Positions 7,138-12,426 of a stretch of 12,426 bases of DNA are shown in pieces (the stretch's first letter is position 1; each line of letters starts with the position of its first letter). The notes under the pieces are model-generated. The model was not told where the DNA came from. It saw only the letters and a program-made list of their open reading frames with translations, and ran no database searches. Made by a program: the position numbers and the translations under genes. The stretch is taken from NCBI GenBank assembly GCA_964242595.1, contig CAXTBC010000085.1, forward strand, positions 1 to 12,426. The letters are read 5' to 3'. Source of the DNA: BOG-908 sp964242595 (GTDB taxonomy: Bacteria > Pseudomonadota > Alphaproteobacteria > Acetobacterales > Acetobacteraceae).

Positions 7138-8978
7138 GAGCAGAACTAAAGCCTTTTGCTTGCTTTGCTCTGCATGCTGTCCTGGTTTGCGTCTTCCGGG
7201 CAGGCGCGGCGGCGCAGACCCTGCCTCCCGTGCTGACCAGGTCGTTCGACCAGTATCGCACCGGCACCAACCTGGCCGAAATGGTGCAGACCCCGGCGCG
7301 CCTGCAGGCACAAGGGTTGTCCCTGCAGCGCGCGCTCGTGCTGAGCGACGACGCGCGCGGTACCGAAGGCCAGCCGCTGATCCTGCCGGGCCAGGTCATG
7401 GGCGACGGCCTGGCGCACAACGTGCTCTACACAGCGACGATGGCGGACGACGTCTACGCGTTCGACATCGACACCGGCACAGTGCTGTGGAAGCAGCGTA
7501 TCGGCAACCCGATCCCCGACACACGCGCGCTCGACATGTGGCTGACCCAGGACCACTGGGGCATCCTGGGCACGCCGGTGATCAACCCGGCCACCGGCAC
7601 GCTCTACGTGGTCGACATGACCAGCCCGACCGGCCAGGAGAGCAACAGCCGGTTCTACCTGCACGGCCTGTCCGTCGTTACCGGCGCCGACCAGTTCCCG
7701 CCCTTGCTGCTCAACGGTGCCAGCTACACCGCGCCGTTCGGCCGCGTCAGCACGATGGGAGCCGTGCCGCGCAAGCAGCGCCCTGCCCTGCTGTTCGACA
7801 GCCGCGGCGGACACGACACGGTGTTCATCACCAACGGCTCGTTCGTCGAGGACGCCGACACCAACCAGGGCTGGGTGATCGCGGTCGACGTCACCGGGCT
7901 CAAGCCGTCGATCGGCGCCGCGTTCACCACCACGTCGCGCTACTCCGGCGCCGGCGTGTGGATGGCCGGCCAGGGCCCGGCCATGGACGATTCGGGCGAC
8001 GTCTACATGGTCACCGGCAACGGGGCGTTCGACGGGATCACCGATTTCGGGAACTGCTTTCTGCGGCTGCACTACACCCCGCCGGCCGGATCGGCGCCGG
8101 GCGCCCTCACGCCGGTCCAGTGGTTCGCCCCGTTCGACGACACCGGCCGGGTCGGCGCCGATCCCACGCTGGCCGACACGTCGCTGATCCCCGCCGGCGG
8201 CTACGCCCGCGAGCCGGGCGGGACCAGCAACATGGACTCGCCCAAGGACGAGGACCTGGGTTCGGCCGGCGGCCTGTTGCTGCCGCCCAGCCTGACCGGC
8301 TTGGCCAAGACTCTGATCCTGGGCGCGGGCAAGGACGGCATCCTCTACGAGCTCGACGCCGATGCGATGGGCAACAACCACCCGAGCGACTTCGCGGCGG
8401 CGGCGATCGCGGCCAACTACGCGCACCTGCTGACGCCGCCTTACGGCTTCACGTTCTACCCGGGCAACGTGAACCTGGCGCCGGTGGACCTGGCGCAGCT
8501 GCAGACCACCGAGTTCGGCTACAGCCACCACCAGCACAGCACGCCGGCCTACTACCGCTCGCCCGCGATCGGCCCGGAGCTGGTCACCGGCGGCGAGAAC
8601 GGGCCGGTGCGGGCCTTCGCGCTGCACGGCGACTACGGCCTGGCCTACCAGGCCCAGGGCGGCGACTACGCCTCGGCCAACCTGCCGCCGCCGGGCGGCA
8701 TGCCTGGCTCGATGCTGACCATGTCGGCCAACGGCACGGTGCCGAACACCTGCGTGATCTGGGCCACGCAGCCGGTGGGCGACGCCAACAAGACCGTGAC
8801 ACCGGGCTACCTGCTGGCGTACGCCTGCGACCGGTTCGCCAACGGGGCGCTGGTCAAACTGTGGGACAGCCGGAACTGGGGCATCACCTTCCAGTTCGAC
8901 AAGTTCGACCCGCCGATCGCCTGGGGCGGCCACGTCATCGTGCCAACCTATGACGGCCGGATCCTGATCTTCGGCTGA
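7134..8978 (+). CDS. Exported PQQ-like beta-propeller repeat protein
   Basis: Protein of 614 residues, predicted periplasmic or extracellular. The TTG start gives basic RAELK, a hydrophobic core to about residue 24 and a cleavage-like AAA-Q at 27/28. Blade-type motifs follow: VYAFDIDTGTVLW (107-119, the classical PQQ repeat pattern), GTPVINPATGTLYVV, GWVIAVDVTGLK, GDVYMVTGNGAFDG, then DEDLGSAGG (372-380) and GAGKDGILYELDADAMG (from about residue 398). These are typical of seven- or eight-bladed quinoprotein-like propellers. The vicinal-Cys disulfide and haem-binding motif of true PQQ alcohol dehydrogenases were not found, so cofactor binding and enzyme activity are doubtful; a carbohydrate-binding or scaffold role is equally possible. 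It overlaps the GH13 gene by TTGA, and the AGGAGG before it lies in that gene, so the two should be co-translated. No obvious terminator follows. Confidence 0.8.
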   Translation: MRAELKPFACFALHAVLVCVFRAGAAAQTLPPVLTRSFDQYRTGTNLAEMVQTPARLQAQGLSLQRALVLSDDARGTEGQPLILPGQVMGDGLAHNVLYTATMADDVYAFDIDTGTVLWKQRIGNPIPDTRALDMWLTQDHWGILGTPVINPATGTLYVVDMTSPTGQESNSRFYLHGLSVVTGADQFPPLLLNGASYTAPFGRVSTMGAVPRKQRPALLFDSRGGHDTVFITNGSFVEDADTNQGWVIAVDVTGLKPSIGAAFTTTSRYSGAGVWMAGQGPAMDDSGDVYMVTGNGAFDGITDFGNCFLRLHYTPPAGSAPGALTPVQWFAPFDDTGRVGADPTLADTSLIPAGGYAREPGGTSNMDSPKDEDLGSAGGLLLPPSLTGLAKTLILGAGKDGILYELDADAMGNNHPSDFAAAAIAANYAHLLTPPYGFTFYPGNVNLAPVDLAQLQTTEFGYSHHQHSTPAYYRSPAIGPELVTGGENGPVRAFALHGDYGLAYQAQGGDYASANLPPPGGMPGSMLTMSANGTVPNTCVIWATQPVGDANKTVTPGYLLAYACDRFANGALVKLWDSRNWGITFQFDKFDPPIAWGGHVIVPTYDGRILIFG

Positions 8979-9135
8979 CGAGTGAGATTCGGAAGCATGC
9001 CCACGATCCGCGCCCACGCCAGAGGCGACCGCATGGCCATCGTGCACGAGAAGGCGGCCCGGATCGTGCTCTCGGAAGTTAAGGGCGGCGAATACCCATT
9101 TCTTAACGTCGTCGGACGCCGGCGAAAGCAACCGT
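8979..9135. other. Intergenic stretch with an inverted repeat, 3' side of tRNA-Tyr
   Basis: Between the end of the beta-propeller gene and the tRNA 3' end. It contains a perfect 9-bp inverted repeat CACGATCCG (9002-9010) / CGGATCGTG (9060-9068) with a 49-base spacer, a 10-bp palindrome TCGTGCACGA (9040-9049) inside it, and GTTAAG (9078-9083) / CTTAAC (9102-9107). None is followed by a T run, so a classical terminator for either the operon or the tRNA is not evident. A short plus-strand frame here ends inside the tRNA and is not taken as a gene. Confidence 0.5.
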
Positions 9136-9220
9136 TGGTGGAGGGGGTTGGATTCGAACCAACGTAGGCGAAGCCAGCGGATTTACAGTCCGCCCCCTTT
9201 AGCCACTCGGGCACCCCTCC
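9136..9220 (-). tRNA. tRNA-Tyr (anticodon GTA)
   Basis: An 85-base class II tRNA including the encoded CCA (9138-9136). The acceptor arm GGAGGGG (from 9220) pairs with CCCCTCC before discriminator A. The anticodon GTA is at 9186-9184 in the loop CTGTAAA between GCGGA and TCCGC stems. The long variable arm (CTGGCTTCGCCTAC region) and the T arm GTTGG-TTCGAAT-CCAAC are complete. It is transcribed leftward, so its 3' end faces the GH13/beta-propeller operon, the usual side for elements that integrate into tRNA genes. Confidence 0.97.
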
Positions 9221-9239
9221 GCCTGCGCGGCGAGGGTGG

Positions 9240-9268
9240 CGGATATGCCGGTGGCAGAGAGAAAGCAA
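9240..9268 (-). promoter_or_regulatory. Possible tRNA-Tyr promoter
   Basis: On the minus strand TTGCTT (9268-9263), a 17-base spacer and TATCCG (9245-9240) lie about 20 bases before the mature tRNA 5' end. Both boxes are weak matches to sigma-70 hexamers, so support is mainly from spacing and position. The -35-like box lies within the terminal bases of the intergenic element, so the repeat may contribute to the promoter. Confidence 0.3.
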
Positions 9269-9389
9269 GGCCTTCTTTTTTGAAAAAAAAGCAAAAACTT
9301 TCGTCTTTGCTGTCGCGGTCCTGTCCGGCAGCGTGCGCCAACTGATAAAAGTTTTTTGGTTCTTTTTTTCAAAAAAGAACTGCTTGCCT
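9260..9389 (+). repeat. AT-rich 130-bp palindromic intergenic element, full copy 2
   Basis: Full copy running from AGAAAGCAAGG to CTGCTTGCCT. The left arm has CTTCTTTTTTGAAAAAAAAG then CAAAAACTTT; the right arm has AAAAGTTTTTTGG then TTCTTTTTTTCAAAAAAGAA; the arms are imperfect inverted repeats of about 40 bp. The core CGCGGTCCTGTCCGGCAG is at 9314-9331. Length equals that of copy 1, and the two align end to end once copy 1 is reversed. Unlike copy 1, it lies between divergently transcribed genes (tRNA-Tyr leftward, the methyltransferase rightward), in a place where promoters rather than terminators are expected. The low GC of its arms is unlike the surrounding DNA. Confidence 0.8.
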
Positions 9390-9425
9390 TGTCTTGCTTC
9401 GGGCAACACGCCATAGCCCAGCCGC

Positions 9426-10190
9426 ATGAAACCCCCCGCCCATCAACCCAGGCGCCCGGAGCCGCCGCGCAGCCATACGCCGGCCGGCACCGTGTGGCTA
9501 TACGGCGTGCATCCGGTAGCCGCGGCGCTCGCCAACCCGCAGCGCCGGTGCCGACGCCTGCTGCTGACCGAGGAGGCTGAGCAGGGCCTGGCGCAGCGCC
9601 TGCCGCCGCCATGGTCCGTGCCGCACGAGCGCATCGATCGCGCCAGGCTGGACCAGATGCTCGGCCGCGACTGCGTGCATCAGGGCGTGGCGCTGCTGGC
9701 GGACCCGCTGAGCCCGCCCGCCCTGGCCACCGTGCTGGACCGCAGCGGCCCGTTGCTGGTGCTGGACCAGGTGACGGACCCGCGCAACGTGGGCGCCATC
9801 CTGCGCTCGGCGGCCGCGTTCGGGGTGGCCGGGGTGATCGCGCAGGACCGCCACGCGCCGGAGGAGACGGGCGCGCTGGCCAAGGCCGCCTCGGGCGCGC
9901 TGGAGACCGTGCCGCTGATCCGCGCGGTGAACCTGGCGCGCACGCTGGTGGCGCTGAAGGCCGCGGGCCTGTGGACGGTGGGGCTGGCGGCTGACGGGGC
10001 CGCGTTGCGCGGCCAGGCGCTGGCCGAGCGGCGCGTGGCGCTGGTGCTGGGCGCCGAGAGCGCCGGCCTGCGCCGGCTGACGCGCGAGACCTGCGATGAA
10101 CTCGCCGGCTTGGCCATGCCCGGCGACATGGAAAGCCTCAACGTCTCGGCCGCAGCGACCGTCGCCCTCTACGAGCTCACCCGAAGCTGA
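9426..10190 (+). CDS. SpoU/TrmH-family rRNA 2'-O-methyltransferase, RlmB-like
   Basis: SPOUT-class enzyme of 254 residues that uses S-adenosylmethionine to methylate a ribose 2'-OH, most likely G2251 of 23S rRNA if it is RlmB. The N-terminal part has LYGVHPVAAALANPQRRCRR, the L30e-like RNA-binding domain of RlmB types. The three SpoU motifs are intact: motif 1 LDQVTDPRNVGAILRSAAAF (Asn121, Arg127), motif 2 ALVLGAESAGL (Glu211) and motif 3 MPGDMESLNVSAAATVALYE (Ser237, Asn239 around the trefoil knot). The Pro/Arg-rich first 20 residues are probably disordered. The ATG at 9426 starts shortly after the intergenic repeat; no strong Shine-Dalgarno is visible. It appears to be transcribed alone, divergent from tRNA-Tyr. 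Other TrmH-family members (tRNA or rRNA targets) cannot be excluded by eye. Confidence 0.88.
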   Translation: MKPPAHQPRRPEPPRSHTPAGTVWLYGVHPVAAALANPQRRCRRLLLTEEAEQGLAQRLPPPWSVPHERIDRARLDQMLGRDCVHQGVALLADPLSPPALATVLDRSGPLLVLDQVTDPRNVGAILRSAAAFGVAGVIAQDRHAPEETGALAKAASGALETVPLIRAVNLARTLVALKAAGLWTVGLAADGAALRGQALAERRVALVLGAESAGLRRLTRETCDELAGLAMPGDMESLNVSAAATVALYELTRS

Positions 10191-10231
10191 GCCACTCGTC
10201 GGGTGCATGCGATCGAGCACGCCGAACGAAC

Positions 10232-10282
10232 AAAAGCTTTTTGCTTCTTTCTCTTTGAAAAAGCAGGCCTTCCTTGCTTTCT
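10232..10282 (-). repeat. Half copy of the AT-rich intergenic element
   Basis: Matches the right half of copy 1: AAAAGCTTTTTGCTTCTTT, then a diverged CTCTTTGAAAAAGCAGG, then CCTTGCTTTCT at the end. GCTTTTT (10236-10242) can pair with AAAAAGC (10258-10264). The core and the other arm are missing. It lies between the methyltransferase stop and the peptidase start and could attenuate transcription between them. Confidence 0.7.
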
Positions 10283-10343
10283 CCGGTGAAACGAACCGCA
10301 GGCTGCTCTAAGCATGTAGAAGTTGCCAAACCGGAACAGCCGC

Positions 10344-11960
10344 ATGAACGCAAGACTCCACAGCATCGCCACGGCCGCACTCCTGGCCGCCCTCTCCGGC
10401 TCTGCCATCGCCGCGTCGCAGCCCACCCTGGCCACCCGCATCCCCGCCATCGTCGCCTCCGGCAGCGCCGTCCGCGTGGCAGCGGCGCCGCCGGACCGGC
10501 TGATGCACCTGGCCGTCTCCCTGCCGCTGCGCCACGCCGACGCGCTGGACGCGTTGCAGCGGCAGGTGAGCGATCCCGCCAGCCCCACGTTCCGCCACTA
10601 CATCGGTCCCGCCGAGTTCGCCGGGCGCTTCGGCCCTACGCCGGCGGACTACGCCGCCGCCGTCCGCTACTTCGCGGCGCAGGGCCTGACGGTGGGGCCC
10701 CCGGCCGCGAACCGCCTGCTGATCGGCGTGGATGGCAGGGTGGCGGACGTCGAGCGCGCTTTCAACGTCCGGATGGGCGTCTACCGCCACCCCACCGAAG
10801 CCCGCCTGTTCACCGCGCCGGACCGCGCACCGACGCTGGACCTGGGCGTGCCGGTGCTGCAGGTGATCGGGCTGGACGACTACGTGCTTCCCACCCGCAA
10901 GCTGGTGCACGCCGCGACCCAGCGTGGCGGCTCGGGCGGCAGCGGTCCGGGAGGCCAGTTCACCGGCACGGACATGCGGCACGCCTACTACACCAACGGC
11001 AAGCTCACCGGCACAGGCCAGTCGGTGGCACTGCTCGAGTTCGCAGGCTACAACATGGCCGACGTGACCCGCTTCTTTGCCAACGGCTACGGGCCTGCCA
11101 ACCAGGTTTCCGTGCTCGGCATACAGACCGACAGCCAGCCGCTCGCCTGCAACGCGGGCTGCGACGACAGCGAGCAGGTGCTCGACATCGAATACGCCAT
11201 CTCGATGGCGCCGGGCCTGGCCAGCGTGCGCGTCTATGTCGGCAGCCTGGCCGAGGACATCCTGAACGCGATCGCCACCGACAACGTCAGCAAGGTGGTG
11301 AGCAGTTCATGGGGCTGGGACGAGACCTTCGCCACCGACGACGCGATCTTCAAGGAGTTCGCCGTCCAGGGGCAGACGAACCTGACGGCCAGTGGCGACT
11401 ACTCGTCTTTGGCCGCCAGCGGGGCCTGGCCGGAGGAGGACGCCAACATCGTGGCCGTGGGCGGCACGGACGTGGCCACCTTCTCCCCGGGCGGACGCTG
11501 GCTGGGCGAGATCGGGTGGTCCGGCAGCGCCGGCGGGCCGTCGCTGGATCCCGGCATCCTGATCGAGCCCTACCAGGCTAGCGTCTTGAAGACCGCGCCG
11601 GGCGCCTCGGCTACTCTGCGCAACGTGCCGGACGTGGCGCTGAACGCCAACACGGACATGATGGTCTGCGCCAATGGCGGCTGCGGTGGCGGCAACGGCG
11701 GCACCAGCTTCGCGTCGCCCCTGTGGGCCGGCCTGATCGCCCTGGCCAACGAGGAGGCGGCCGCTGCCGGCAAACCGCCGGTCGGGTTCATCAACCCGGC
11801 GATCTACGCGCTGGCGGCGGGGCACCGCTACGCGTCGGTGTTCCATGACGTGACGATGGGGCGGAGCGGCAAGTTCCGCGCGGTGGCGGGCTACGACCTG
11901 GTGAGCGGGTTGGGGACGCCTCGCGGGCAGGCGTTCATCGACGCTCTTCAAGTGCCTTGA
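10344..11960 (+). CDS. Secreted sedolisin-family (S53) serine-carboxyl pro-peptidase
   Basis: Preproprotein of 538 residues, expected to be an exported acid endopeptidase of the kumamolisin/sedolisin type. Residues 1-24 form a signal peptide (MNARLHSIATAALLAALSGS, cleavage near AIAA). An activation prodomain follows, with LRHADALDALQRQVSDPASP, FRHYIGPAEFAGRFGP and a RAFNVRMGVYRHP segment, then a Gly-rich linker (GGSGGSGPGG) before the catalytic domain. The triad is visible: Glu277 and Asp281 in DDSEQVLDIEYA, and Ser455 in GGTSFASPLWAGL; the oxyanion Asp is Asp352 in TASGDYSS. The C-terminal calcium site matches VFHDVTMGRSG and GYDLVSGLGTPRG. In ASGDYSS a Tyr replaces the usual Ser after Asp. 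An in-frame TTG at 10323 would add seven residues, but the ATG gives the better signal peptide and has GGAA upstream. All catalytic groups are intact, so activity is likely after self-cleavage. Confidence 0.92.
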   Translation: MNARLHSIATAALLAALSGSAIAASQPTLATRIPAIVASGSAVRVAAAPPDRLMHLAVSLPLRHADALDALQRQVSDPASPTFRHYIGPAEFAGRFGPTPADYAAAVRYFAAQGLTVGPPAANRLLIGVDGRVADVERAFNVRMGVYRHPTEARLFTAPDRAPTLDLGVPVLQVIGLDDYVLPTRKLVHAATQRGGSGGSGPGGQFTGTDMRHAYYTNGKLTGTGQSVALLEFAGYNMADVTRFFANGYGPANQVSVLGIQTDSQPLACNAGCDDSEQVLDIEYAISMAPGLASVRVYVGSLAEDILNAIATDNVSKVVSSSWGWDETFATDDAIFKEFAVQGQTNLTASGDYSSLAASGAWPEEDANIVAVGGTDVATFSPGGRWLGEIGWSGSAGGPSLDPGILIEPYQASVLKTAPGASATLRNVPDVALNANTDMMVCANGGCGGGNGGTSFASPLWAGLIALANEEAAAAGKPPVGFINPAIYALAAGHRYASVFHDVTMGRSGKFRAVAGYDLVSGLGTPRGQAFIDALQVP

Positions 11961-11968
11961 TGACCGGG

Positions 11969-12045
11969 AGACAGGAACGCCCTCTTTCTTGAGAGGGAGG
12001 GGCAGAAAGCTCCTGTCTGTGCTGTAGCGGTCTGGTCGAATGCTT
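11969..12045 (+). repeat. Diverged half copy of the intergenic element with nested hairpin
   Basis: Inverted repeats are nested: AGACAGGA (11969-11976) with TCCTGTCT (12011-12018), enclosing CCCTCT (11980-11985) with AGAGGG (11992-11997). The following GTCTGTGCTGTAGCGGTC (12015-12032) matches GTCTTTGCTGTCGCGGTC of copy 2 (9303-9320) at 16 of 18 positions, which ties this to the element family. The arm bases differ from copy 2 yet still pair. It begins 8 bases after the peptidase stop and may end that transcript, although there is no T run. Confidence 0.55.
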
Positions 12046-12109
12046 CACGTTTTTGGCATACACCCGTACATGCACCGCACCTTAACGCCTCGGGCTGCAT
12101 CCTGCGGTC

Positions 12110-12352
12110 ATGGCAACGACCCGACTACGGCCGGCAGAGTGGCAGACCCTGCCGGAAGAATTGCAAAAGGCGTTGGCGCAACAGGCGCTGCGTCAGGCGG
12201 CGTTGATCGTTGCCGAGCAGGCCGAGCTGTTTGCCGTCCAGTTCGCCGCCGGCATCTTGCTGGACCGCGGGGCCACTGACGCGTTGCGCCTCTTCGCCGC
12301 GCTCCTGCGCGAAACTACGATCGAGACTTTGGCGCCGGTTGGTTCTGCCTGA
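12110..12352 (+). CDS. Small helical hypothetical protein
   Basis: Encodes 80 residues and is not recognised. From residue 9 onward it is almost entirely predicted helix: EWQTLPEELQKALAQQALRQ, then a stretch with AALIVAEQAELFAVQFAAG and LLDRGATDALRLFAALLRET. The Ala/Leu/Gln spacing suggests amphipathic helices that could pair or oligomerise. No signal peptide and no clear membrane helix is present. Codon use fits a GC-rich gene, which supports coding, but no Shine-Dalgarno precedes the ATG, so the start is uncertain. It lies alone after the peptidase and the diverged repeat. It resembles the 97-residue minus-strand protein only in size and helical style; homology is not claimed. Confidence 0.55.
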   Translation: MATTRLRPAEWQTLPEELQKALAQQALRQAALIVAEQAELFAVQFAAGILLDRGATDALRLFAALLRETTIETLAPVGSA

Positions 12353-12392
12353 GTACTACCAACGGCCTTTGATGTTGACCTGTGAAGGAAGG

Positions 12393-12411
12393 CCAAGGGC
12401 TCTGCCCCTGG
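12393..12411 (+). terminator. GC-rich hairpin after the small gene
   Basis: CCAAGGGC, loop TCT, GCCCCTGG: eight base pairs with one A-C mismatch, 40 bases after the stop at 12352. No T run follows, so intrinsic termination is doubtful; it may instead be a dispersed GC-rich intergenic repeat. Confidence 0.35.
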
Positions 12412-12426
12412 ACCCCGCTAAGGACA

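Noticed and set aside
5338..7311. Long open frame on the minus strand opposite the GH13 gene
   Set aside because: Composition is that of an antisense shadow (Arg/His/Gly/Val repeats, no motifs); the plus strand carries all GH13 regions in order.
7146..9131. Long open frame on the minus strand opposite the beta-propeller gene
   Set aside because: Low-complexity antisense translation without recognisable domains; the plus strand has a signal peptide and blade motifs.
8982..9167. 61-residue frame ending in VEGVGFEPT
   Set aside because: The end is the well-known artefact of translating the 3' part of a tRNA gene; no ribosome site.
1..12426. CRISPR array, complete insertion sequence or integrase
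   Set aside because: No regularly spaced direct repeats, no transposase or recombinase motifs were found on either strand.

Overview
The window is GC-rich (about 70% by impression) double-stranded bacterial DNA with dense GC3-biased genes, most consistent with a gammaproteobacterium of the Lysobacterales/Xanthomonadales type (Dyella, Rhodanobacter, Luteibacter or a relative). That placement is inferred from protein style and the AT-rich intergenic repeats, not from a search.

Layout, left to right. (1) Minus strand 1-964: N-terminal two thirds of a PLP-dependent group II (aromatic amino acid type) decarboxylase, running off the left edge. (2) Plus 974-2509: multi-pass membrane protein of GT-C glycosyltransferase type, starting only 9 bp from the decarboxylase start. 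(3) Minus 2642-4273: a second GT39-like membrane protein, convergent with the first and coupled (TGATG overlap) to an upstream 97-aa small protein (4273-4566). (4) 4567-5358: about 790 bp without an intact gene, holding a hairpin, a 12-bp partial copy of the tRNA-Tyr 3' end and a probable frameshifted gene remnant. (5) Plus 5359-8978: two-gene operon of a GH13 alpha-amylase-like enzyme without signal peptide and an exported PQQ-like beta-propeller protein, joined by a 4-bp overlap and a TTG start. (6) Minus 9136-9220: tRNA-Tyr(GTA). (7) Plus 9426-10190: SpoU/TrmH-family rRNA methyltransferase (RlmB-like). (8) Plus 10344-11960: secreted sedolisin (S53) pro-peptidase. (9) Plus 12110-12352: 80-aa helical hypothetical protein.

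A family of AT-rich, palindrome-ended intergenic elements is scattered through the window: two full 130-bp copies (2508-2637 and 9260-9389, in opposite orientation), one clear half copy (10232-10282) and one strongly diverged half copy (11969-12045) that keeps its hairpin while changing the bases. It sits between convergent genes, between divergent ones and between tandem ones, so it is not simply a terminator.

The main candidate for something undescribed is the GH13/beta-propeller operon. It lies on the 3' side of tRNA-Tyr, has a tRNA-end-like direct repeat at its far edge, and its GH13 enzyme keeps the three catalytic acids but has Pro in place of the conserved His of region IV. Functional coupling of the two proteins, and an origin as a small tRNA-integrated cargo, are inferences.
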